Of a stretch of 64,000 bases of DNA, positions 26,943-35,249 are shown in pieces (the stretch's first letter is position 1; each line of letters begins with the position of its first letter). A program made the position numbers and the translations under genes. The notes beneath the pieces are model-generated. The model ran no database searches. It was not told where the DNA came from and saw nothing but the letters and a program-made list of their open reading frames with translations. Origin of the DNA: Puniceicoccaceae bacterium (lineage in GTDB: Bacteria > Verrucomicrobiota > Verrucomicrobiia > Opitutales > Coraliomargaritaceae); the NCBI GenBank assembly GCA_018402305.1, contig JAGYJE010000002.1, positions 1 to 64,000 of the forward strand, read 5' to 3'.

Positions 26943-28376
26943 CTACTTAACCTCAAGGGCACTTCCGGCACGGAAGGGAGCTGCGGGCAACCCCGCTGCA
27001 TTCATCAAATTGGGTGTGGCCAATTTGTGCCAGCCAAACCGAAGCGCCAATGGCTTAGCAACCTCGGGCGAGGACAGGAGAATACGCTCGCCGTCGATGC
27101 TCGCGTCCGCCGGGTAAAAATGCCCCGCCTCACCTGCGATCTCAAAGTAGTTGGGCGCCTTTCCATCACGGGTCGTAAGTCCCTTGGCCGAGGAAAAGAT
27201 GACGACGATCTGACTAGCCTCCACCTTCATTTGCTCAAAGGTCGGACCACTGCTGACCACATCCTTACCGTAGGTCTTATCCAGCGCGAGGCGCGCCAGA
27301 CGTTCACCGGGGATTTCTTTATTGGGCGGATGAATATCATCAAGTGTTGTGACATCGCTGATGACAGCCATACCGGTTTTCGGTATCTGTTTCACTATCT
27401 CGGCCTGAGCTTCCCAGAATTCGGGTAAGATGGTTGGATCGGAATCGCCATACCGGAAGGGAGCGATTTGCACGAAGTAGAAGGGGAAGTCCACCTCAAA
27501 CAGCGTGCGCCAGCCCTTGAGCAATGCTCTGGTTTTGTCGATATACAGACTACCCTCTCGATGATTGGACTCTCCCTGATACCAAATGACGCCTTTGATG
27601 GCGAAGGGAACGTGTGCGTCGATCATGCCGTTATACATGGCAGTCGGGTGCTGGCGCTCGTTTTTCGCCTTTTCTGGATCCGTTCCAAACCCGACCGGAA
27701 AGCTATTTGCTTGTTCGCGGATTTCAGCGAGGGATTCAATCCCCTCAAATCCGAGAAGCGGCGTCCATGGTTCGATACGCGAACCACCCCATGAACTGTG
27801 CAACAAGCCGATCGGCACGCCAAGCTCCGCGTTTAACCGCCGCCCGAAATAGTAAGCGACCGCTGAGAATCCACGAACTGTTCCTGGAGTTGTCTCAGTC
27901 CACTGAGCCTCAATACGTTCTTTCGGAGTCTTTGAAAAATAACGCGGCGTTTGATACAAACGAATTTCCGGGTGCGTGGCGCGCGCAATGACCTGCTCTC
28001 CATTTTCCGATCGCACCATCGACCACTCCATATTGGACTGCCCCGAGCAGAGCCAAACGTCGCCAAGCAGCACATTGTTGAAGACGAGAGCTTCCCCCGC
28101 CAATGATGAATGAATCGTCATTTTCCTGGGTTCGGCGGAGGCACCCATGGGGTCGAGATCGACGCGCCATGCGCCATCTTGATTAGCAGTTGCTTCCTTA
28201 GTTTGCCCGGCGAAGGCCACGGTAACGGATGCCCCCGGTTTGGCCTGACCCCAAACCGGAACGACCTGCTCACGCTGAAGCACCATGTGGTCCGAAAAAA
28301 CGGTTGGCAGATTGAGTTCAGCAGCAACGCCACCGTGAGATAGTAAAATCAATAAAAACAGGATTCGTTGACGCAT
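26943..28376 (-). CDS. sialate O-acetylesterase-like protein (SGNH/SASA family)
   Basis: A 477-residue exported esterase. A signal peptide (ILFLLILLSHGGVAA) follows the ATG at 28376, and the mature N-terminus reads LPTVFSDHMVLQREQ, standard for this family. The nucleophile block is LGDVWLCSGQSNMEW; a second block is KGVIWYQGESN; the catalytic Asp-His pair is in LDDIHPPNK. The family de-acetylates sialic acids or plant and algal polysaccharides; most bacterial copies act on acetylated carbohydrates. The frame extends upstream but without a good start. It is convergent with the polyamine gene. Confidence 0.9.
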   Translation of the reverse strand: MRQRILFLLILLSHGGVAAELNLPTVFSDHMVLQREQVVPVWGQAKPGASVTVAFAGQTKEATANQDGAWRVDLDPMGASAEPRKMTIHSSLAGEALVFNNVLLGDVWLCSGQSNMEWSMVRSENGEQVIARATHPEIRLYQTPRYFSKTPKERIEAQWTETTPGTVRGFSAVAYYFGRRLNAELGVPIGLLHSSWGGSRIEPWTPLLGFEGIESLAEIREQANSFPVGFGTDPEKAKNERQHPTAMYNGMIDAHVPFAIKGVIWYQGESNHREGSLYIDKTRALLKGWRTLFEVDFPFYFVQIAPFRYGDSDPTILPEFWEAQAEIVKQIPKTGMAVISDVTTLDDIHPPNKEIPGERLARLALDKTYGKDVVSSGPTFEQMKVEASQIVVIFSSAKGLTTRDGKAPNYFEIAGEAGHFYPADASIDGERILLSSPEVAKPLALRFGWHKLATPNLMNAAGLPAAPFRAGSALEVK

Positions 28377-28728
28377 GGGGTATTTTTTGGTTATTGAGGG
28401 ATTTAGCCAGTTGGGGAGCCACTTACAATGAAGTGGAGTTTTTCCCTGTTCGGAGTAAAAAGAAGATAATAGCATTCAATGAATGACAAGCTGGAAGTTT
28501 TTCCCGAAACACAAATACATCAAACGCGAGCCCAAAAAACTGCTGTCCGATGGCGTCGACTTCCGGGATTTCGACTGTCCTGTCAGGGCCTCTGCGCAAT
28601 CGGGTGCCTAACAAATTTTTTCCAACAGGAATAAATGCCTTCATTTTAGGCATTAAAAATGGCTAGGAACTCGACATTTGAAGAATTCAGTCTCGCGCAG
28701 AGGCGCAGTGGCGCAGAGGTTTTAGTGG
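28377..28728. other. intergenic stretch upstream of the GxxExxY remnant
   Basis: No gene is supported here. A minus-strand frame of 76 codons (28423-28653) has no recognisable family and an uncharacteristic composition. A hairpin at about 28634-28654 (AATGCCT / AGGCATT) lacks a U-tract. The left arm of a perfect 27-bp inverted repeat begins at 28693. Confidence 0.45.
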
Positions 28729-28940
28729 ATGGATGAAAATACAATAGGAACCAAGTTGATCGAGGCTGCAATTGAAGTTCACCGTGAGCTCCGGCCTGGC
28801 CTGTTAGAATCTGTGTACGAGGCGGCGCTTGCCTATGAGCTGAAGCAAATGGGGCTCCACGTAGAACGCCAAGTGCCTGTTTCCCTCAACTATAAAGGCA
28901 TTCCTTCTTGAAGCCTCTGCGCCACTGCGCCTCTGCGCGA
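28693..28940. mobile_element. 248-bp unit bounded by perfect 27-bp inverted repeats
   Basis: The left arm 28693-28719 and the right arm 28914-28940 are perfect reverse complements (27 of 27). Both arms are built from repeated GCGCAGAGG / GCGCAGTGG-type units. The arms bracket a truncated GxxExxY reading frame almost exactly. No target-site duplication is visible: flanking bases are AGTC on the left and CAAT on the right. It may be a small non-autonomous mobile element or the result of inverted duplication. No transposase is nearby. Confidence 0.6.
28729..28911 (+). pseudogene. truncated GxxExxY-family protein
   Basis: A 60-codon frame matching the N-terminal half of GxxExxY proteins (IGTKLIEAAIEVHRELRPGL, with the signature GLLESVYE). 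Family members are usually near 125 residues; this one stops 2 bp before the right 27-bp inverted-repeat arm, where the conserved hydrophobic C-terminal half should continue. Either the repeat arm truncated the gene, or it is a short stand-alone version. Function of the family is unknown. Confidence 0.7.
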
Positions 28941-29230
28941 CAATCACAGAGCATGTTTTCCCATCTGAGAAAGGGGCCGATGCTATTCTCGTTATTGGAA
29001 ACGGCTCTCGGTTGTCAGCCGATTTTGACAATACTGCAAGCACAACTATTTCTGCTAAGCAATTTTGGAATAAATTTGTTATGCACCCTGCGCAATCCGC
29101 CGAATAAGTTTACTGGCCAGTAATTCTTAGAAATACTATAAGGTACGGTTGGCTGGCTGGGGGTTTTGGATTTGGAGAGCGCGCGGTTTTTGACTGGGCT
29201 TCCGGAGCGTCCGCAAGCGGACACGCCACA

Positions 29231-29270
29231 GGCAACCACAGGCAAACACAGGCAAACACCGGCAGACCTC
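29231..29270. repeat. short tandem array, 10-bp unit x4
   Basis: The units are GGCAACCACA, GGCAAACACA, GGCAAACACC and a diverged GGCAGACCTC, in exact 10-bp register. A related ACACGCCACA precedes them. They are non-coding in all sensible frames. Confidence 0.8.
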
Positions 29271-29310
29271 GAACAGCTGGCTGTTTTTTTTGCGCCCTGC
29301 CGGGCGAACC

Positions 29311-29341
29311 AAAAAAGCCGCATCCCCTCGAAGATGCGGCT
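29311..29341 (-). terminator. Rho-independent terminator downstream of ssb
   Basis: On the minus strand a 9-bp perfect stem, AGCCGCATC / GATGCGGCT, with an 8-nt loop, is followed by six T residues (29311-29316). It lies about 105 bp after the ssb stop, so the ssb transcript should carry the 10-bp repeat array in its 3' untranslated region. Confidence 0.8.
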
Positions 29342-29350
29342 GGTTTGAAA

Positions 29351-29460
29351 CTTCCGGTGCAGCCCTAAGCTGCCCGGTGCAGCCCTAAGCAGCCCGGTGC
29401 AGCCCTAAGCTGCACTAAGCAGCCCGGTGCAGCACTAAGCTGCCCTAAGCTGCCCTGTGC
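29351..29460. repeat. tandem array, eleven 10-bp units at the 3' end of ssb
   Basis: The array alternates AGCCCTAAGC-like and TGCCCGGTGC-like units in strict 10-bp register, so a 20-bp higher-order period also appears. The ssb stop codon lies inside the array (29445-29447), and the array continues into the last codons of ssb. Confidence 0.88.
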
Positions 29461-29933
29461 CCTCGGGCGGGTGCGCGGCGAGCGTCCCGCGCTTGGTTGG
29501 GGCGCGGTTTTGCGCTACCTCTCGGTCTGCTGGATCGGTCGAATGAGCGGGGGGCATCACCGCGCTCGCTGGGTCCACCGCGCCCATTGTGCCCACTGTG
29601 CCCACTGTGCTCGCCGCGTTGGGCGGCACCCTCCGGCGCTGGATCGAGGAATTCGACGCGGTAGGCTGTCAGGACGATGCGACTGCGCTTGTCGCCCGCC
29701 TCGGTCTCCCAGTTTTCCTGTTTGAGACTCCCCGTAATGAGGGCCTTTGAGCCCTTAAAGAGGTACTGCGCCAGGTGCGGCATGTTCCAGGCCTCGACGG
29801 GCATGAAGACCACCCGCTCCCCTTCGTTGGAAGCGATGGTGAATTTACTGACCTGCTGGTCGCCGCCATTCAATTTGAGATCGCGGGTTTCGATGTCGGC
29901 AGTGAGGTTTCCGGTGATGACTGTCTGATTCAT
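29445..29933 (-). CDS. ssb: single-stranded DNA-binding protein lacking the acidic C-terminal tip
   Basis: A 162-residue SSB. The OB-fold occupies residues 1-~100 (MNQTVITGNLTAD, KFTIASNE, VEAWNMPHLAQYLFKGSKAL, then GSLKQENWETEAGDKRSRI). The C-terminal tail is rich in Gly, Ser, His and Arg (EHSGHSGHNGRGG, then SRPRGSAKPRPNQARDARR) and ends HRAA, with no DDDIPF-like acidic tip, the usual docking peptide for SSB partner proteins. The tail is basic rather than acidic and its last codons are inside a 10-bp repeat array, so the original end may have been lost. A good Shine-Dalgarno (AAAGGA) and a near-consensus promoter precede it. It may be an accessory SSB paralogue. Confidence 0.85.
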   Translation of the reverse strand: MNQTVITGNLTADIETRDLKLNGGDQQVSKFTIASNEGERVVFMPVEAWNMPHLAQYLFKGSKALITGSLKQENWETEAGDKRSRIVLTAYRVEFLDPAPEGAAQRGEHSGHSGHNGRGGPSERGDAPRSFDRSSRPRGSAKPRPNQARDARRAPARGHRAA

Positions 29934-30016
29934 GATTTTTCCTTTCAGTTACGTGTTATTAGCTTTTGTTACGAATGAATCGTGTTGAATGCCGCACAGA
30001 AGTGAACGACCCCCTT

Positions 30017-30046
30017 GTTATAGGGGCCTCAATTTGAGCCTGTCAA
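30017..30046 (-). promoter_or_regulatory. sigma-70-type promoter of ssb
   Basis: On the minus strand, TTGACA (30041-30046) and TATAAC (30017-30022) are separated by 18 bp, about 85 bp upstream of the ssb start. The spacer contains CTCAAATTGAG, a palindrome with 5-bp arms, which could be an operator. Confidence 0.65.
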
Positions 30047-30212
30047 GTAAATAGTGAATTTTTTATCACCTGATCAAAATTTCATACCATAGCCAGTCCT
30101 CCTGACCGGTTGACAAAGCGTCCCATGACCGCTTGTTCAGACGACGGAAGCGCTTCTCGGAAGCTGCCGGATTTCCAGGTGAACGACGTTAACTCGCTCT
30201 ACGCCGAGTTGT

Positions 30213-31061
30213 TCAACGGAAACACAAAACCGGCACACGGCAGCGGCGCAGCAGTTCTGTTGTGGTGCTGCCGATGAAAAACTCCCGGATCCGGCTGTGG
30301 CCGTAGGCACCCAGCACGAGCATGTCGATGTGCGCACCCTCGACGTAATTCGCGATGGCGGTCTCGACTTCTCCCGTCAAGACCTGGCAGCTCGGATAGA
30401 GGCCCGCCTTGTGCAGGCGCGCCTCGGCTTCCTGCAAGCGATCCGTGGCAAGCTCCTCCTTATGCCCTTCGACACAGACAATAAGATGGAGCGCTCTGTT
30501 TTTGGCAAACTCGCTCCCGGCCAGAAAATCCAGGGCTTTGCGGCAGCTGTCGCCCCCATCATAAGCCACCGCGAGTTTCTCGACGGGTTTGAATTGACGA
30601 TTTGTGACCAATGCGGGCACATGCACGGAGCGGAGGACCCGCTCCAGCATGGAGCCAAGGTGCTCGGTGGCGAAGTTTGCATTTTCGCCGCGCTTTCCGA
30701 GGAGAATCAGATCGGCGACGTCCGAATAGTCGGAGATCAGCTCAACAAGGAGGCCGGTCTCGTGGTGGAAGGTGATCGCATCGGCTGAAACACCCGCACC
30801 CTCGAGGGTTTTAAAGGCGTGTTCTTTGACGAAGTCGGCCTTGATCGCTTCGACCTCGTGTAGCTGCGAGACCATGCCCTCAAAAGGCTGAATCCCCAAG
30901 CTCCCGCTGAAGTCCGCCACGGCGGGTATTTCGAACTGGCGCAGGTCCGTTACGTAGAGGACGCTAATTGAGGCGCCGGTCTGAGCGTGCAACCAGGCCC
31001 CGTAGAGGCAGGCTTGTTCGGAGTAAGTTGAGCCGTCGGTGCAGATGAGTATGTTTTTCAT
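30213..31061 (-). CDS. universal stress protein, two UspA domains
   Basis: A 282-residue protein with two tandem Usp domains. The N-terminal domain (1-~155) starts ILICTDGSTYSEQA and contains DLILLGKRGENANF and the phosphate-binding-like stretch HLGSMLERVLRSVHVPALV; the C-terminal domain (~158-282) contains LAVAYDGGDSCRKALDFL and MLVLGAYGHSRIREFFIGSTT, which fits an ATP-binding G-x2-G-x9-G(S/T) motif. It is expected in the cytosol, in general stress survival. It lies 44 bp downstream of glgC on the same strand, suggesting co-transcription with glycogen synthesis. Confidence 0.92.
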   Translation of the reverse strand: MKNILICTDGSTYSEQACLYGAWLHAQTGASISVLYVTDLRQFEIPAVADFSGSLGIQPFEGMVSQLHEVEAIKADFVKEHAFKTLEGAGVSADAITFHHETGLLVELISDYSDVADLILLGKRGENANFATEHLGSMLERVLRSVHVPALVTNRQFKPVEKLAVAYDGGDSCRKALDFLAGSEFAKNRALHLIVCVEGHKEELATDRLQEAEARLHKAGLYPSCQVLTGEVETAIANYVEGAHIDMLVLGAYGHSRIREFFIGSTTTELLRRCRVPVLCFR

Positions 31062-31105
31062 GATTTACGAGACATTTACCAGCCTAACGAGGCCGAGGCT
31101 CTGAA

Positions 31106-32401
31106 TCAAGCTTTTAGCACGAAGCCGTCCGGCACGATGGCGTCTTTGCAAACCACGAGAACACCGTCCCGTATGGCCACGGTTACTTCAGGACCGAAGT
31201 TATCGGGCAGTCCGGTAGGGTCGAGCTGCACGTTGTTTCCGATACGGACATTTTTGTCGAGTATCGCGTTTTTGATCACGCAGTTTTGGCCCACTCCGTA
31301 GTCCGGCCGACCGATGTTTTGGTTTTCCTCCAGGTCCTCCACGGTCTCAAACTCGTCTGCCCCCATCATGACGACGTTTTCCAAATACGAGCCCTCCCGT
31401 ACCACGGAGCGCACCCCGAGCGTGGTATGGCGGATGTCCGCGTCGGTCACGATGCAACCGTCGGCCATAATGGCGCGCTCAACCCGGCAGGAATTCAGCT
31501 TCGAGGCGGGAAGGAAGCGGGCGTGGGTGTAGATGCGCGCCGCTTCATCGAAAAAGTTAAAGGGTGGCACGGGGTCCGTCAGGCGGATGTTGGCCTCAAA
31601 GAAGGCTTTAACAGTTCCAATGTCCTCCCAGTAGTCATCAAAGACATAACTGTGCAGCTTCGCCTTGCCGAGTAAGCCCGGTATGATTTCTTTACCGAAA
31701 TCCGTTGTATCGCTTTTAAGGGCTTCGATCAGTGTGCTTGCATTGAATACGTAGATACCCATGGATGCGAGGCAGTAGTCGCGGTCACCGGGATCTTTCA
31801 TTTTTTTGCGCACGGCCTCGCCGACGGCCAGCCCCTGGATCACCTTCGGGTCTGTGGGCTTCTCAACAAACTCGGTGACTTCCAAATTATCATCAATACG
31901 CATGAGCCCAAGGCCTTCTGCCTGGTCGAGACCGAGAGGCTTAGCCGTAATGGTAACCTCTGCACCGGACGCATCGTGCTCTCGAACGAGGTCCCCGAGG
32001 TTCATGCGATAGAGCTGATCGCCTGACAGGATGAGGTACAGGTCACCCTCGCTGTGACTTTGAAAGTGATGCATGTTTTGCCGAACGGCATCCGCTGTGC
32101 CCTGATACCAGGTATCGCTCTCGTCGGTCTGCTCGGCGGAGAGGATGTCGACAAAGCCGCCGCCAAAGGGATCGAACTTATATGATTCCTGGATATGCCG
32201 GTGCAGCGAGGCGGTGTTGAACTGGGTCAACACAAAGATCTGATTCAAGCCCGAATTAAGGCAATTGCTGATCGGTATGTCGACCAAGCGATATTTACCG
32301 GCGAGCGGCACGGCCGGCTTGCAGCGGTCCCGGGTGAGCGGACTGAGACGGGAGCCTCGACCGCCGCCCATGATGATGCAGATAATTTTTCGTTTCTTCA
32401 T
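31106..32401 (-). CDS. glgC: glucose-1-phosphate adenylyltransferase
   Basis: A 431-residue ADP-glucose pyrophosphorylase. The pyrophosphorylase motif is GGGRGSRLSPLTRDRCKPAVPLAGKYR, followed by ISNCLNSGLNQIFVLTQFN, SGDQLYRM (metal-binding Asp), EFVEKPTD and a C-terminal left-handed beta-helix with hexapeptide-like repeats (IKNAILDKNVRIGNNV). It makes ADP-glucose, the first committed step of glycogen synthesis. The length and the C-terminus resemble the cyanobacterial/plant-type enzymes rather than E. coli GlgC. It is divergent from glmS across a 74-bp gap, where both promoters must lie. Confidence 0.96.
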   Translation of the reverse strand: MKKRKIICIIMGGGRGSRLSPLTRDRCKPAVPLAGKYRLVDIPISNCLNSGLNQIFVLTQFNTASLHRHIQESYKFDPFGGGFVDILSAEQTDESDTWYQGTADAVRQNMHHFQSHSEGDLYLILSGDQLYRMNLGDLVREHDASGAEVTITAKPLGLDQAEGLGLMRIDDNLEVTEFVEKPTDPKVIQGLAVGEAVRKKMKDPGDRDYCLASMGIYVFNASTLIEALKSDTTDFGKEIIPGLLGKAKLHSYVFDDYWEDIGTVKAFFEANIRLTDPVPPFNFFDEAARIYTHARFLPASKLNSCRVERAIMADGCIVTDADIRHTTLGVRSVVREGSYLENVVMMGADEFETVEDLEENQNIGRPDYGVGQNCVIKNAILDKNVRIGNNVQLDPTGLPDNFGPEVTVAIRDGVLVVCKDAIVPDGFVLKA

Positions 32402-32475
32402 AATACGCCTGAGGGTTTTTAGGGGATTCTTATTAGCTTGAAAGTTAGAGAACCTCTGCGCTTATTTGAAGCTTT

Positions 32476-34326
32476 ATGTGTGGAATTGTAGGATATATCG
32501 GCCGTGATCGTGCGGGAAGTGTTATGCTGGATGGTCTGAAGCGGCTGGAATACCGCGGCTACGATTCTTCCGGCCTCATTGTGGCCACGAACAAAGGCTT
32601 CGAGCAGGTGAAGCGCACAGGCCGCGTCGTCAACCTGGAGGAAGCGCTGGATGAGCTGCAATACGGTGGCAATCTGGGCATCAGCCACACCCGCTGGGCC
32701 ACCCATGGCGACGTGACCGAGGCCAACGCCCACCCCCACACGAGCAGCGACGGCAAGATCTCGCTGGTGCACAACGGTGTGATCGAAAACTACGTGGGCA
32801 TGAAGCAGTTCCTTGAGAAAAAGGGCTACACCTTCCAGTCGGAGACGGATTCGGAGGCACTGTCGAACCTCATCGCCTATCACTACGCGAAGGAGGGCAG
32901 AGCGAGCGGTAAGAACCCCTTTCTTGAGGCCGTGCGCAAAAGCCTCCGCCATGTTGAGGGGACTTACGGCATCGCCGTCGTCTGCCCGGATTTCCCTCTT
33001 GAATTAATCGGTGCCCGCAAGGGCTCGCCTCTCATTATCGGCATCGGGAAAGATGAAAATCTCATTGCCTCCGATGTGAACGCGATCACCCACTGCACGC
33101 AAAATGTCGTCTACCTGAACGATAACGAGGTCGTCCACATGACCAATGCCGATTTCTCCATAACCACCGTTTCGAGCAAAAACGTCGAAGCGGTCATCCA
33201 CAAGGTGGACTGGGATACGTCCGCTGCGGAACTTGGCGACTACAGCCATTTCATGGAAAAGGAGATTTTTGAGCAGCCGGTTTCGCTCCAAAACGGCATG
33301 CGCGGCCGCTTCTCCGACGATAGCAGCACGGCTGTTTTCGGGGGCCTTAACTTAAACTCCCAGGAACTGCGCCAAATCGACCGCATTCTCTTTCTGGCCT
33401 GCGGCACAGCTTGGCATGCCTGCCTTGTTGCCGAATACTTGATCGAGCGCTTTGCCCGCATCCCCGTCGAAGTGGAATACGCCTCGGAATTTCGCTACCG
33501 CAATGCGCCCTTGGATAAGAATACGCTGGTCATTGCGATCAGTCAGTCCGGCGAGACGATTGATACGCTCGGGGCGCTGCGCGAAGCCAAGCGCAAGGGC
33601 TACCGCACGCTGGCGATTAACAACAGTGTCGGCTCCACCATCGCGCGGGAGTCGGACGGCGGCATCTACCAGCACGCGGGCCCGGAGATCGGGGTCGCCT
33701 CAACGAAGGCCTTTACCTCCCAAATTATGATCTGCGCCATGCTTGCGCTCTACCTCGGCCGATTGCGCGACCTGAGCTACGAGGACGGCATTCAGATCGT
33801 CAAAGCTCTGCGCGGCGTGCCGGAGCAGGTCGGGCAGATTCTCCAGCAAAACGAGGCAATCGCCGCAGTTGCCAAGAAATACGCAAAATACGAGGACTGC
33901 CTATTTCTCGGTCGCCAGCTGATGTTCCCCATCGCGCTGGAAGGGGCGCTCAAGCTGAAGGAAATCTCCTACATTCACGCCGAGGGCTACCCTGCCGCTG
34001 AGATGAAACACGGGCCGATTGCGCTGATTTGCGAAAACTGCCCCAGTGTCTTTCTGGCGACCAGTGGTGAGATTTTTCAGAAAAGCCTGGCCAACGTCCA
34101 GGAGGTCAAGGCCCGTAAGGGCAAAGTGATCTGCATTGCAACCGAGGGTTGCGAGATACCGGACAATTTGGTGGACGACATCATCCGCGTGCCGGAGTGC
34201 CATGAGATCGTAAAGCCCATCCTTATGAGCATCCCCATCCAACTTTTCAGCTACCATGTGGCTCTGGAGCGCGGGTGCGATGTCGATAAACCGCGGAATC
34301 TCGCAAAATCGGTTACTGTGGAATAG
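32476..34326 (+). CDS. glmS: glutamine--fructose-6-phosphate aminotransferase
   Basis: A 616-residue GlmS. The N-terminal glutaminase domain begins MCGIVGYIG with the catalytic Cys2 after Met removal. The SIS domains carry [46 protein letters not shown] and the C-terminal end [12 protein letters not shown] that closes the active site. It makes glucosamine 6-phosphate for cell-wall and lipopolysaccharide precursors. The gap upstream is only 74 bp and I see no glmS ribozyme-like sequence in it. Confidence 0.97.
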   Translation: MCGIVGYIGRDRAGSVMLDGLKRLEYRGYDSSGLIVATNKGFEQVKRTGRVVNLEEALDELQYGGNLGISHTRWATHGDVTEANAHPHTSSDGKISLVHNGVIENYVGMKQFLEKKGYTFQSETDSEALSNLIAYHYAKEGRASGKNPFLEAVRKSLRHVEGTYGIAVVCPDFPLELIGARKGSPLIIGIGKDENLIASDVNAITHCTQNVVYLNDNEVVHMTNADFSITTVSSKNVEAVIHKVDWDTSAAELGDYSHFMEKEIFEQPVSLQNGMRGRFSDDSSTAVFGGLNLNSQELRQIDRILFLACGTAWHACLVAEYLIERFARIPVEVEYASEFRYRNAPLDKNTLVIAISQSGETIDTLGALREAKRKGYRTLAINNSVGSTIARESDGGIYQHAGPEIGVASTKAFTSQIMICAMLALYLGRLRDLSYEDGIQIVKALRGVPEQVGQILQQNEAIAAVAKKYAKYEDCLFLGRQLMFPIALEGALKLKEISYIHAEGYPAAEMKHGPIALICENCPSVFLATSGEIFQKSLANVQEVKARKGKVICIATEGCEIPDNLVDDIIRVPECHEIVKPILMSIPIQLFSYHVALERGCDVDKPRNLAKSVTVE

Positions 34327-34385
34327 TTTACCATTTTTGCATAAAAAGTTTTGCCTCCGTAGCGACCAACTCGTTTTATTGCGGC

Positions 34386-34736
34386 ATGTACGAACTCAGC
34401 GGAACTGTAAAAAAGATTTTTGAGGAGCAAACCTTTGCCAGTGGTTTCAATAAACGTGAATTTGTGGTGACCACTGCTGACGATAAATATCCTCAGGATA
34501 TCAAGTTCGAGTGTCTCAAAGACAATGTCGAACTGGTCAACAAACTCAGTGAGGGCGATCAAGTCAAAGTAACCTTCGACGTCAATGGTCGGGAATGGAA
34601 TGAGAAATATTTCGTTAACCTGAAAGCCTTCCGTATCGAGGCAGCGGGTGCCGCCGGCAATAAGGGCAGTTCAAGCGACGCCCCCCCACCCTTCGACCCG
34701 GCGGATGAGATTCTCGACGAAGAGCCTCCGTTCTAA
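34386..34736 (+). CDS. DUF3127 protein with SSB-like acidic C-terminus
   Basis: A 116-residue protein matching DUF3127, a predicted OB-fold ssDNA-binding family common in Bacteroidetes. Residues 1-~85 are the fold ([48 protein letters not shown]). Residues ~86-105 form a Gly/Ser/Pro linker, and the last ten are [10 protein letters not shown], closely resembling the acidic tip (DDDIPF) of canonical SSB. The nearby ssb gene product lacks that tip. It lies 59 bp after glmS and 8 bp before aroQ, so it is co-transcribed at least with aroQ. Confidence 0.82.
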   Translation: MYELSGTVKKIFEEQTFASGFNKREFVVTTADDKYPQDIKFECLKDNVELVNKLSEGDQVKVTFDVNGREWNEKYFVNLKAFRIEAAGAAGNKGSSSDAPPPFDPADEILDEEPPF

Positions 34737-34744
34737 AAAATACT

Positions 34745-35179
34745 ATGAAGCGCATCGCCATCATCAACGGCCCCAACCTCGATCGACTGGGTCTTCGGGA
34801 GCCTGACATCTATGGCGATCAAACCCTCACGGATCTGGAAAATCTACTCACCGAGGAAGCGGCCGCGCTCGGTGTGGCTCTCCAGTTCTACCAGAGTAAC
34901 CACGAGGGCTTTCTCATCGATGAGATCGGTGAATACGCGGACTCTGAGGTGTTCGGGCTGATCTTCAACCCCGGAGCACTGACCCACACCAGCCTCGCCC
35001 TGCGCGACGCCATCGCCGGGAGTGACCTCCCGACTATTGAGGTCCACATCAGTAATATCTATCGCCGCGAAGCGATCCGCCAGCACTCCATGACCGCGCC
35101 GGCCTGCCTCGGAGTCATCTCCGGCCTGGGCTTTGCCGGTTACCTTGCCGCCCTTCGCTTTTTGGCCAAGATGGACTAG
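34745..35179 (+). CDS. aroQ: 3-dehydroquinate dehydratase, type II
   Basis: A 144-residue type II dehydroquinase, close to the usual ~145. Active-site motifs are INGPNLDRLGLREPDIYG (with the catalytic Tyr in DIYG), the loop Arg, FYQSNHEG, FNPGALTHTS and VHISNIYRRE (catalytic His). It forms 3-dehydroshikimate in aromatic amino-acid synthesis and normally works as a dodecamer. It follows the DUF3127 gene by 8 bp and is convergent with kdsD. Confidence 0.96.
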   Translation: MKRIAIINGPNLDRLGLREPDIYGDQTLTDLENLLTEEAAALGVALQFYQSNHEGFLIDEIGEYADSEVFGLIFNPGALTHTSLALRDAIAGSDLPTIEVHISNIYRREAIRQHSMTAPACLGVISGLGFAGYLAALRFLAKMD

Positions 35180-35249
35180 AATTCCTTCAAACTAAAGTCT
35201 GGACGGTGTGCTGCGGTGATGGATCGCAAGGTCCCGGTGTTTGGGCGGC

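Larger units (their letters stand above)
28941..29444. other. repeat-rich non-coding stretch downstream of ssb
   Basis: This 500-bp stretch holds, in order: an open frame at 28943-29107 with protein-like composition but no start codon (possible gene remnant), four 10-bp repeats at 29231-29270, a Rho-independent terminator for ssb at 29311-29341, and eleven 10-bp units at 29351-29460. No intact gene is supported. Confidence 0.6.

Noticed and set aside
28423..28653. 76-codon minus-strand frame upstream of the sialate esterase gene
   Set aside because: No recognisable family, no start context, and it lies in a repeat-rich gap.
29351..29460. CRISPR-like or coding array
   Set aside because: Units are contiguous 10-mers without spacers; frames through it are interrupted by stops.
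32402..32475. glmS ribozyme/riboswitch
   Set aside because: The 74-bp divergent gap is too short and shows none of the conserved core; glmS starts directly after it.
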